Source: Armatimonadota bacterium
GTDB taxonomy: Bacteria > Armatimonadota > DTGP01 > JAHWJO01
Reading direction: 5' to 3'
Assembly: GCA_019348365.1 (NCBI GenBank)
Contig: JAHWJO010000011.1
Span: 1 to 20,577, forward strand
Length of the DNA stretch: 20,577 nucleotides
Below, piece by piece: positions 1 to 7,296 of this stretch. Position 1 is the stretch's first letter; each line of letters opens with the position of its first letter. The position numbers were made by a program, and so were the translations under genes. The notes beneath the pieces were generated by a model that saw only the letters and a program-made list of their open reading frames with translations, searched no databases and was not told the origin of the DNA.

Positions 1-117
1 TCTATCGGCTCTCTTCTTCTCTTCCTGCTTTTCCCACACTGAATAGCGAAGAACCCAGAAAATGTGGTAATTACGGTATATCTCTTCGCCTCCCGAAAGG
101 GTTCTCCCGTACCCCTC

Positions 118-1056
118 ATGAGACCGTACCTCCAGGTTCTTATCTTCTCGCTCATGGCATGTCTGCTACTCGGAATCGGGTGGCAGGCGTATACGGTCGC
201 CTCCACGCCGGCGGTGAAGAAGACGGCCCTCCAGCCGGTGCCTTCCCCGGATCGAGCGGAGATTCTCCGGATACAGCGGGAGACGGAGCGGCTCAATCGC
301 GAGCTTCAGGCGATGGAGGGGAAACTCTCGCGGGAGATCCGAACGGCGGAAATCCGCGAGCGCAGGAGAGAAGAACAGGACACCCTCGCGGTCCTGCCTC
401 CCCCGGTGGAAGAGATGCCCGCCTACGAGATGCCTGTGGAGCCCGGCTGGGGAAGTCCCGCGCCGGAAGCGAGTCGGTTTGGGGTGGAGAGCGGATCGTA
501 TGGAGCGCCCGACGCCGCACCGGCGGTCCACCGAGAACGACCCTCCCTCGCATCGCTGCCCCCGACCCCTGCGCCCGAACCGGCGAATCGGATCGTGGTG
601 GACCCTCAGCCCGCGTCGATCACCGACCCGAACGCCGAGTTGATTATCCCCCCCATGCCGGAGGACACGGGCGTGCCTCCGTCCGCAGGAGCTCCGGTTG
701 AACCGACGAACGAAGCACCCCCTCCGGAAAACGAGCAGGAGATGAGCGGGCCCGACCCGCGCCAGCCTGCGCGCGTGGTGGCGGCGTGGACCCGACCCGA
801 CCTCCCCGATCCGAAAAATTCGCGTCTGGAAGTCCATGTCTGGAACGCGAACGGCGATAAGATCGAAGGTACCCCGGTGCGACTCCTCATGACGGCCGGC
901 AGCGGCATCGCGGACGCGATCACCCGCCTGACCAACTCGGAGGGCGTGGCGGTCTTCCGCATCCTCTGGTCCGGGAAGGGCGCGCGCCGGGCCACGGCGG
1001 TCGCCGGAGTCGTCAGCATCGACACCCCCGAAGCCCCCCCATTTAGCAATCCCTGA
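118..1056 (+). CDS. Membrane-anchored coiled-coil protein with C-terminal Ig-like domain
   Basis: Predicted 312-residue envelope protein of unknown function. Residues 5-27 form one hydrophobic segment, probably an uncleaved N-terminal anchor. SLMAC is only a poor lipobox because strongly hydrophobic residues follow the Cys. Residues about 46-88 are charged and heptad-like (ILRIQRETERLNRELQ), suggesting a coiled coil. Residues about 92-215 are a Pro/Glu-rich linker. Residues about 218-305 read like a bacterial Ig-like (Big_1/invasin type) domain: VHVWNANGDKIEGTPVRLL, then TNSEGVAVF. ATG at 118 is chosen because the hydrophobic segment begins there. A GTG at 64 in the same frame would add 18 residues, and neither start has a strong Shine-Dalgarno. 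The layout suggests a periplasmic or surface stalk protein. The gene is intact, and the assignment is by architecture only. Confidence 0.7.
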   Translation: MRPYLQVLIFSLMACLLLGIGWQAYTVASTPAVKKTALQPVPSPDRAEILRIQRETERLNRELQAMEGKLSREIRTAEIRERRREEQDTLAVLPPPVEEMPAYEMPVEPGWGSPAPEASRFGVESGSYGAPDAAPAVHRERPSLASLPPTPAPEPANRIVVDPQPASITDPNAELIIPPMPEDTGVPPSAGAPVEPTNEAPPPENEQEMSGPDPRQPARVVAAWTRPDLPDPKNSRLEVHVWNANGDKIEGTPVRLLMTAGSGIADAITRLTNSEGVAVFRILWSGKGARRATAVAGVVSIDTPEAPPFSNP

Positions 1057-1511
1057 TCTCTCCCACGATCCTCCCCGGATCCTCCATTGCTACGCTGAAC
1101 GCGCTGGCCGCCTCCACTTCTCAGGCGTCGGCCTCCGCGCCGTTCCCCCCGGATCCCCCCGGCACGACTCCCCCTGAACATCCCCCTGAACCTCCCCTTC
1201 TGCACGGCTCCGTAACGCATCGATTCCTATCGCATTCCGGGCCGGATGTTTGCGTATCCGGCGACCGAACCCCGAATTCCTGCCGGTGGAGCCGGGGTAC
1301 ACCGGTATAACACTTTTGCCACATGTCCGGGACGCGGGGAGCGGTACGGTATGATTCCGATAAGAAGAGTTCAGGCCAGACGGGTGTCTCTCCCACCGGG
1401 ATCTGAGTGACCAGCGGAGATCACCGGTCGGTCCGACGCCATACCCGAGGCATACACCGGCGCTCTTCCTCCCCTTTCGATCCAACGCTTCGCACCCATA
1501 CGAGAGCCCCG
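1057..1511. other. Intergenic region, C-rich, no gene recognised
   Basis: No convincing gene lies in these 455 bases. At 1145-1197 five C-runs of 4-6 bases include a 12-bp direct duplication (CCCCCTGAACAT then CCCCCTGAACCT). The opposite strand therefore has G-runs with loops of 7, 7, 9 and 4, a weak quadruplex-type pattern. TATGAT at 1350-1355 and TATAAC at 1306-1311 could be -10 elements for the downstream gene, but neither has a good -35 at the right distance. Confidence 0.4.
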
Positions 1512-3980
1512 ATGCCGTTCCGCCTACTGCCTCTTCCGGCACGCCTCTACATCCTGGCGAATATTCTGGTCAGCAGCGCCCTGTTCGGTGCGCTACTCGG
1601 CTTTGGGCGCATTCAACTCGACGTTACCCTGCTGCTTCTCGTCCTCTTCACCGTCGTCATGAACTTGCCCAAGGTCTTCCTGACGACCCAGAACGGGCGA
1701 ATGACCCTGGGTTACACCACCATTTTCCTGACGATTCTCCTGCGGAACAACCTGCTCGAAGCGGCGGTGATCGGAGCGATAACGGGCATCTGCAGCACCG
1801 TTCTGACCCGGCCCCGGAAGCGGCCCGACGGCACCGCCGCCCCCCGGACCTGGTATCGCCCGGCATTGAGTGTCGCCAATCTCGTTCAGAGCGCAACCCT
1901 GTCGGCAGTGGTCTGGCTTTACTTCTGGCCCCAGAGCGGGTTGGTAGAGATCGATACGGAGACGACTCGCATCGCCATCGACGGGTTTTCGCTCCTGAAG
2001 CTCCTCATCATGACGGCGACCTACTTCATCTGGAACACCGGCGGCGTCTCTTTCGCCGTGGCCTACGCCCAGCGCACGAATCCGATTGCCATCTGGAGAG
2101 AGAATTTCCTCTGGACGTATCCGGGATTCCTGTTTGCCATCTGCGCCGCGACGGGCTGCGTATTGATGATTCACTCCGATAACGGGGTCTACGGGTTCCT
2201 GCTGCTTCCGCCGGTGTACGTGGTCTACTACTCCTACAAGCTCTACCTGGATAAGATCAACTCCGAGCTGGATCACGTTCATGATCTGAACAACCTCAAC
2301 GAGCGGGTCATCAGCACCCTCGCTATGGCGATTGAGGCGAAGGACCGGTACACCCACAAGCACGTCGAGCGGGTCCGGGAGTACGCCGTTGCGATAGCGC
2401 GGGAGCTGGGCGTGACCGGACCGGAGCTGGAAGCGGTGCGGATCGGAGCCATCGTCCACGACATCGGGAAGATCGCCGTGCCGGAGATGATCCTGACCAA
2501 GCCGGCCAAGCTGACCCATGAAGAGTTCGAGCGGATGAAGAGCCACGTCAACGTTGGCGTAAAAATCCTTGAGGCGGTGAACTTTCCCTTCCCCGTCACC
2601 GATGCGGTCGCGGCGCACCACGAGCACTGGGATGGCAACGGGTACCCGAACAAGCTGCGCGGGGAAGAGATTCCCCTGGTGGGGCGCATCGTCTGTCTCG
2701 CGGACGGCTTCGACGCCCTCACCTCCGACCGGCCCTACCGGAAGCGCATGACCGACGAAGAGGCGCTGACGCTGGTACGGAGCCAGACGGGCGAGTACTA
2801 CGACCCGAAAGTCGTGGATGCGCTGATCAAGGCCCTGCCGTCGCTCAAACCGATCATCGAGGAGCTGAACCGCCAGGAGTACCAATCGGAAGAGGGCTCG
2901 ATCAAGCGGATGATCATCCCTCAGGAGGCGCTGGAAGAGATCGCCCATGCGTCCGAAGAGGCGGTGGCGCTCGCCGAAATCCTGCTCAAGCCGAACTCCA
3001 CCCACGACCCTAAAGAGGTCACCGACCTGCTGCTGGAAAAAGTCATGCAGCTGCTCCCCTGCACCTGCGCCGCCGTCTATATCCTCGACGAGGAGACGGA
3101 GGAGATCCGGGCGGAAGCCTACGCGGGCCTCTACTCCTACCTCCTGGAAGGCCTGAGCATGAAGAGGGGGGAAGGCATTACCGGATGGGTCGTCGCCAAC
3201 AGCCGGATCGCCCTGAACGAGCCTGCCGCCAACGACCTGGCCCGGCGCGTCGAGCCGGGGAAGAACCTGGAGCTGAACAGCGCCATCTCGGTGCCATTAC
3301 AGGCGGCAGGCCGGTGCATCGGCGCCATCACCCTCTACCACACCGGCTATGACGTGTACGACAGCCAGCACCAGCGGCTCCTGATCCAGCTCGCGGACCA
3401 CGCATCGAGCGCCCTGGACACCCTGCTGAAACTGCGGAGCAACCAGGTCATGGCGCAGACCGACAGCCTGACCGAGCTGCCGAACATGCGCTACCTCATC
3501 CAGCACCTGGAAGAGAAGATCGGCACCGGGGAACCGTTCTTCATCATGATGCTGGACCTGAACGGGTTCAAGAAGATCAACGACACCTACGGCCACCTCG
3601 AAGGCGACCGAACGCTCTGCCAGGCGGCGCAGGTGCTGCGGGAGAGCATCCGGGCCGAAGACCTGGTGGGTCGGTACGCCGGGGACGAGTTCGTCATCGT
3701 CTGCCACAGCCGTAACGTCCAAGACGCATACAAGATCATGGATCGGATCAAAGAGAAATTCTCAGGGCTTTACCTCCCCGGCGACGGCTCCATCATCCTC
3801 AGCGCCAGTATCGGGATGGCGAAGTTCCCCGTGGACGGCAGCGACTGGCGGACGCTCATCGCCGTGGCCGACCGGCGGATGTATCAGGAAAAGGTGAAAT
3901 TCCACCTCTCCGAATCGGGGGAAGCGGTGCCCGGCGCCACTGCGCATCCCCCTTCCCTGCGGGATAAGATCCCTCTCTAA
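1512..3980 (+). CDS. Membrane-bound HD-GYP / GAF / GGDEF cyclic-di-GMP signalling protein
   Basis: An 822-residue inner-membrane sensor predicted to both break down and make cyclic-di-GMP. Residues about 8-250 contain six to eight hydrophobic helices, likely the sensory part. The HD-GYP phosphodiesterase domain (about 270-440) has the HD pair at 316-317 in VHDIGKIAVPE and the full HHEHWDGNGYP motif at 369-379. A GAF-like domain spans about 500-640. The GGDEF domain (about 648-800) has AGDEF at 723-727, a variant known in active cyclases, an intact upstream DLNGFKKINDTYGH segment, and an RxxD inhibitory site (RAED, 714-717) five residues before the signature. Both catalytic modules thus look intact. 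ATG 1512 is preferred over GTG 1407 because the extra 35 residues are Arg/His-rich and unlike a membrane N-terminus; GAGAG lies just upstream. An intrinsic terminator follows. Confidence 0.93.
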   Translation: MPFRLLPLPARLYILANILVSSALFGALLGFGRIQLDVTLLLLVLFTVVMNLPKVFLTTQNGRMTLGYTTIFLTILLRNNLLEAAVIGAITGICSTVLTRPRKRPDGTAAPRTWYRPALSVANLVQSATLSAVVWLYFWPQSGLVEIDTETTRIAIDGFSLLKLLIMTATYFIWNTGGVSFAVAYAQRTNPIAIWRENFLWTYPGFLFAICAATGCVLMIHSDNGVYGFLLLPPVYVVYYSYKLYLDKINSELDHVHDLNNLNERVISTLAMAIEAKDRYTHKHVERVREYAVAIARELGVTGPELEAVRIGAIVHDIGKIAVPEMILTKPAKLTHEEFERMKSHVNVGVKILEAVNFPFPVTDAVAAHHEHWDGNGYPNKLRGEEIPLVGRIVCLADGFDALTSDRPYRKRMTDEEALTLVRSQTGEYYDPKVVDALIKALPSLKPIIEELNRQEYQSEEGSIKRMIIPQEALEEIAHASEEAVALAEILLKPNSTHDPKEVTDLLLEKVMQLLPCTCAAVYILDEETEEIRAEAYAGLYSYLLEGLSMKRGEGITGWVVANSRIALNEPAANDLARRVEPGKNLELNSAISVPLQAAGRCIGAITLYHTGYDVYDSQHQRLLIQLADHASSALDTLLKLRSNQVMAQTDSLTELPNMRYLIQHLEEKIGTGEPFFIMMLDLNGFKKINDTYGHLEGDRTLCQAAQVLRESIRAEDLVGRYAGDEFVIVCHSRNVQDAYKIMDRIKEKFSGLYLPGDGSIILSASIGMAKFPVDGSDWRTLIAVADRRMYQEKVKFHLSESGEAVPGATAHPPSLRDKIPL

Positions 3981-4021
3981 CCCGCATGTCCAAAGCCCGC
4001 GTGAACCGAATCGCATCTCAT

Positions 4022-4049
4022 AAAGGGCCGGCCTCCGGGTCGGCCCTTT
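4022..4049 (+). terminator. Intrinsic terminator of the c-di-GMP receptor gene
   Basis: AAAGGGCCG at 4022-4030 pairs perfectly with CGGCCCTTT at 4041-4049 around a 10-base loop. The stem ends in TTT followed by CTCAATG. It lies 41 bases after the stop codon. Because the arms carry A and T ends it could also work weakly in the reverse direction. Confidence 0.8.
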
Positions 4050-4237
4050 CTCAATGACGCTCTCCCCCGCCTCTCCATGGCTCTCTCCGGTCTCTCTATC
4101 GCATACCGTACCCCCCCTCTGGAATCCTCTGCTCCTCAGCCGCCTCCGCGATAGGGGAGTGATCACGCTGTACAGGGGCTTTCTCCCGGCCCGATCCCCG
4201 GTCCCGCAGCAGCCGGTGACGTATCCCGCCGGTTCTC

Positions 4238-4316
4238 TGTGACAGTGGCAGCCGGCGTTTCCCGCCGGGACTTTAAACCCTTTCCATGAGGTCCCGGCGG
4301 AAACGGTTTCGTCACA
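4238..4316 (+). promoter_or_regulatory. Two-layer hairpin in the leader of the propeller gene
   Basis: TGTGAC (4238-4243) can pair with GTCACA (4311-4316). Inside it, TTTCCCGCCGGGAC (4258-4271) pairs with GTCCCGGCGGAAA (4291-4303), 13 base pairs with one bulged C and a 19-base loop. A smaller hairpin, CGCTC-GCTGA-GAGCG, follows at 4323-4337. No T-tract follows the main stem, so it is not a classical terminator. It lies 117 bases before the start of the next gene and could be a 5'UTR regulatory structure. No known riboswitch consensus was recognised. The rest of the 3981-4432 gap holds only the terminator at 4022 and the ribosome binding site of the next gene. Confidence 0.4.
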
Positions 4317-4432
4317 TCGGACCGCTCGCTGAGAGCGTTATGGAACATGAGAACAATCAGACTTATCACGCTCATTCGAGCCTCTAATTCCATCGCTCCG
4401 ATTTAGTCCAATCCGTTCAAGGAGAAAACTCC

Positions 4433-5839
4433 ATGAAAGCGCTACCTTTCTTTCTCGCGGGGGTCTCGCTCTGCAGCGCGGCCTTCGCCCAGCTGGACCC
4501 TCAGTCCCCCTGGCCCACGGCCAACCACGATCACCAGAACACCAGCCGGGCCCCGTTCATCGGCCCGCAATCGCTGAAGGTCCGCTGGGAATTCAAGGCG
4601 GGCGGCATCATGTGGGGGCCGGTGGTGGGACGGGACGGCACCCTCTACGCTCCTTCCAACGACGGGTTCCTCTACGCAATCAACCCGGACGGCTCCCAGA
4701 AATGGACATTCCCTCTGGAGAACGGGAAAGCCGCGCCGGGCCAGCATGCCGTGATCGGCAGCGACGGCACGATTTACGCAACCGGCAGCTCCCTGTTCGC
4801 CGTGACCCCGGACGGCAAGGAAAAATGGCGCTTCGCAGCGCCGGGGCTGGGCGGCTTCCAAGCCCCGACCATCGGCCCGGACGGCCTGGTGTATCAGACC
4901 TCCACCGACGGCACAGTCTACGCCCTCGACGCGCAGACGGGCGAGAAGCGCTGGTCGAAGCAGATCACCCCCGGCGTGCGGAACCAGGCTCCGATCAGCT
5001 TCACCAAAGACGGCGATCCGATCGTCAGCGTCCGCAAGGGCGGCATCCCGAACGTCTTCCGGCTGGACAAGCAGGGGAACGTCAAGTGGAGCTTCACCGG
5101 CCCGGACGAGATGCGGAGCGCGACTGTGGGCGACGACGGCACCCTCTTCGTCGCGTCGAAGGTCGGCTCCCTGTTCGCGCTGAACCCGGACACCGGCGAG
5201 GTGAAGTGGAAGCAGGACGTGCGGAACGCGGCGGAAGCCATCATGGAATTTCCGGCGCTGGGGCTCGACGGGTCGGTGCTGCAGGGGTCGGGCGAAGGCG
5301 AATTCGGGGCCTATGCGCCGGACGGCAGCACGCTCTGGAAGTTCCAGACCGATGAGAACACTACGCGGGTGGATCCGGTAACGAACGTCAAGCTGACCTC
5401 CCATATGGGAACCGCTATCGTGGACGCGACGGGAACGGCCTACGTCCCCTCTCCCGAAGCCGACCTCTGGATGATCAGCAAGGACGGCAAGTTGCTGAAC
5501 CGCTTTGAGGTCCCCGCCCTCTTCACCCGGATGGCGATGGGCGCGGATGGCACGCTCTACAGCGGCTCGCTGGCCGGCTCGCTCTACGCCTTCGGGGAAG
5601 ACTTCATGCTCGGCGACGGCAACGAGGACAAGAAAGTGGACGTGGCGGATGCGATCATCGCGCTTCAGTCCAGCGTGGGGATGATCCCAACGTCTCCGAT
5701 GATGGTCCGGTGTCTCGACGTGGCCCAGAGCGGCGTCAGCGGCCGCCCCTTCGGGGACGGAACGGTGAACGTCAACGACGCCATCACGATCCTGAAGCAG
5801 AGCATCATGCCGCAGTCGAACTTCCCTTACATCCAGTAG
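4433..5839 (+). CDS. Secreted PQQ-like beta-propeller protein with dockerin-type C-terminus
   Basis: A 468-residue exported protein. Residues 1-19 are a signal peptide with likely cleavage AFA|Q. Residues about 40-385 hold repeated blade units of the PQQ/outer-membrane-assembly type: DGTLYA, DGFLYAINPDGSQKW, DGTVYALDAQTGEKRW, GSLFALNPDTGEVKW, DGTLYSGSLAGSLYAF. This fold usually makes a scaffold or binds a ligand; no dehydrogenase catalytic residues were recognised. The last 75 residues carry two dockerin/EF-hand-like calcium loops, GDGNEDKKVDVADAIIAL (from residue 394) and GDGTVNVNDAITIL (from 441). ATG 4433 follows AAGGAG at 4419-4424 with 8-base spacing. The stop codon is the first three bases of a 20-bp tandem array. 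The dockerin-like tail suggests attachment to a cohesin-type or surface partner, none of which is in the window. Confidence 0.88.
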   Translation: MKALPFFLAGVSLCSAAFAQLDPQSPWPTANHDHQNTSRAPFIGPQSLKVRWEFKAGGIMWGPVVGRDGTLYAPSNDGFLYAINPDGSQKWTFPLENGKAAPGQHAVIGSDGTIYATGSSLFAVTPDGKEKWRFAAPGLGGFQAPTIGPDGLVYQTSTDGTVYALDAQTGEKRWSKQITPGVRNQAPISFTKDGDPIVSVRKGGIPNVFRLDKQGNVKWSFTGPDEMRSATVGDDGTLFVASKVGSLFALNPDTGEVKWKQDVRNAAEAIMEFPALGLDGSVLQGSGEGEFGAYAPDGSTLWKFQTDENTTRVDPVTNVKLTSHMGTAIVDATGTAYVPSPEADLWMISKDGKLLNRFEVPALFTRMAMGADGTLYSGSLAGSLYAFGEDFMLGDGNEDKKVDVADAIIALQSSVGMIPTSPMMVRCLDVAQSGVSGRPFGDGTVNVNDAITILKQSIMPQSNFPYIQ

Positions 5840-5916
5840 AGGGACGGATCTTCCCCTAGAGGGACGGATCTTCCCCTAGAGGGACGGATCTTCCCCTAGA
5901 GGGACGGATCCTCCCC
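5837..5916. repeat. Four tandem 20-bp repeats overlapping a stop codon
   Basis: Four head-to-tail copies of TAGAGGGACGGATCTTCCCC start at 5837, 5857, 5877 and 5897. The first three are identical and the fourth has one T-to-C change. The first TAG is the stop codon of the propeller gene. Each unit contains the interrupted dyad AGGG-N3-GATC-N3-CCCT. The 20-base period is close to two helical turns, so a bound protein would repeat on nearly one face of the DNA. There are no spacers, so this is not a CRISPR array. Confidence 0.95.
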
Positions 5917-5949
5917 TCCGGAGAGGCCGCCGGAAATCGCATCGAAAGA

Positions 5950-6018
5950 GATCCCCCCGGTCCCTGTTCCAGGGAAGGCCGGGGGGATCGGGACGGGATG
6001 AGGAGATCATCCCGTCCC
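5950..6018. other. Two adjacent strong hairpins between the propeller and pilin genes
   Basis: Hairpin one pairs GATCCCCCCGG (5950-5960) with CCGGGGGGATC (5979-5989), with an inner TCCCT/AGGGA stem. Hairpin two follows at once: GGGACGGGATGA (5990-6001) pairs perfectly with TCATCCCGTCCC (6007-6018) around GGAGA. Neither has a proper T-tract, although CTCTCTTC follows the second. They probably end or stabilise the propeller transcript, or occlude the leader of the pilin gene whose start is at 6059. Confidence 0.7.
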
Positions 6019-6058
6019 CTCTCTTCATCCGGTGACGGACCCCACAGGAACTCCATTC

Positions 6059-6817
6059 ATGAGCGTATCCATGAGCATCACACGAGACAGGCAAAGGAAG
6101 ACAGGCCGAACGGGCGGGTTCACCCTGCTGGAGCTTCTCGTCGTCATCGCGATCATCGCGGTGCTGGCCGCGCTGCTCTTCCCGGTGTTCGCGACGGCGC
6201 GGGAGGGTGCGCGGAGCCGGAAGTGCGTTTCCAACCTCCGGCAGATCGGCCAGGGCTTTCAACTCTACATGCAGGACTGGGACGGACGCTTCCCCGCCGC
6301 GCTGGACGTGTCGGATTACCTCTCGCCCAAGCTCTGGATGGGCGGCCATCCCGACATCCCCGAGGCGTACGAGACGATCACCGCGATGCGGAAAGAGAAG
6401 CGCCTTCTCCCGGTGGTGCTCAAGTCCCACCTGACGACCGAGAAGCTGTGGGAGTGCCCCTCGGATACGGGCGCGAACTTCCTCAACGTCTCGCGGGCTC
6501 CCACAAAGGGGACCACGGACGGCCAGAGCGCGTATGAAGCATGGAGCAGCTCGTACGCGTACCGGACGGAGCTGGGCCTGTACGACATGGACATCGCCGA
6601 CCTGAAAGACTCGGTGGCCGTGAACGTGCTCTGGGACATGGCCGGGTACTGGCACACGCGGTTCCGGCGGCTCAGCCGCGATTTCGACACGCAGGACAAG
6701 GACAAGTGGGTGTATCACGTCCTGTGGGGAGACGGGCACGTCGCCCCCGCGACCGACGGAGAGCTTTACGATGCATGGGGGCTCCTCTCCTCCGACCGGA
6801 ATCCGTTCAAGCCGTAG
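6059..6817 (+). CDS. Type IV pilin-like / DUF1559-like prepilin
   Basis: A 252-residue protein with a class III (prepilin) signal. GRTGG|FTLLELLVVIAIIAVL gives cleavage after Gly20, Glu at position 5 of the mature chain and a hydrophobic helix to about residue 43, followed by CVSNLRQIGQGFQLYMQDWDGRFP, typical of this family. Later features are ECPSD and a C-terminal WGDGHV. The DUF1559/H-X9-DG families, common in Planctomycetota and Armatimonadota, usually carry His ten residues before the DG; here that position is Asp, so the motif is incomplete. The role is probably a minor pseudopilin or a processed surface protein. ATG 6059 has AGGAA at 6046-6050, 8 bases upstream. An in-frame GTG at 6032 would lengthen the leader and has less support. 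Confidence 0.85.
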   Translation: MSVSMSITRDRQRKTGRTGGFTLLELLVVIAIIAVLAALLFPVFATAREGARSRKCVSNLRQIGQGFQLYMQDWDGRFPAALDVSDYLSPKLWMGGHPDIPEAYETITAMRKEKRLLPVVLKSHLTTEKLWECPSDTGANFLNVSRAPTKGTTDGQSAYEAWSSSYAYRTELGLYDMDIADLKDSVAVNVLWDMAGYWHTRFRRLSRDFDTQDKDKWVYHVLWGDGHVAPATDGELYDAWGLLSSDRNPFKP

Positions 6818-6824
6818 GTCGGGG

Positions 6825-6842
6825 GTCGGCGGGAGCGCCGAC
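6825..6842. other. Small perfect hairpin after the pilin gene
   Basis: GTCGGCG (6825-6831) pairs with CGCCGAC (6836-6842) around GGAG, 8 bases after the stop codon. There is no T-tract. It precedes the terminator at 6868 and may protect the mRNA 3' end. Confidence 0.55.
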
Positions 6843-6867
6843 ACAATCGGCGGGAATCATCGTTCAT

Positions 6868-6902
6868 GGGCAGTGGCCACCTCAAGGCTGCTGCCCGTTT
6901 TT
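6868..6902 (+). terminator. Intrinsic terminator of the pilin gene
   Basis: GGGCAG (6868-6873) pairs with CTGCCC (6891-6896). The stem continues through a 2x2 mismatch into GCC/GGC, and GTTTTT follows directly (6897-6902). It lies 50 bases downstream of the stop codon. Confidence 0.8.
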
Positions 6903-7296
6903 CATGCGGGACCGGCCCCGCCGGCTCCCCTTGGCTTCAGACGCGGTTTTTCTTGCGAGGGAAGCCGGGGTGATCCGCGCAGCTGCCGCTACATCGGAAC
7001 GACCCGCGCGCCCGGGATATGTCACAGAACAGTCATAACTCTCTCGCTTGCTGCACTCTGCTCCCCTCGTCGTGTACTTCCTCTATGCTTGCGGAGCATG
7101 TCGCTCTACCGCCAGGAGCGCCAGGGAGCTTTCTACCGGGTTCCGCGCCGGATCTCCCAGATGGCCTACCGTTTCCCGGCGAATACACAAGAGGAGGTGA
7201 TCTTCGGTACTTCGGGCGATCCGAAATGCCGCTCTCATTTTAGATGTTCGATCCTCTGATGAACGTAGTTCTTTAGCAACATTGAAAGGATCCACA
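6903..7296. other. Intergenic region before the subtilase cluster
   Basis: These 394 bases contain no gene I can support. A 53-codon frame from ATG 7098 to 7259 exists, but its GGAG lies almost against the start codon and the product matches nothing recognised. The last part is AT-richer (about 7235-7285) and probably holds the promoter of the first subtilase, but no clean -35/-10 pair was found. Confidence 0.4.

Noticed and set aside
1145..1197. Strong G-quadruplex on the minus strand between the first two genes
   Set aside because: One loop is 9 bases and the region is simply C-rich with a short duplication; much weaker than the tracts at 15174 and 15463.
5837..5916. Possible CRISPR array
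   Set aside because: The units are directly adjacent without spacers and no cas gene is near.
7098..7259. 53-residue frame before subtilase 1
   Set aside because: The GGAG is almost against the ATG, the composition is unremarkable, and no family is recognisable.
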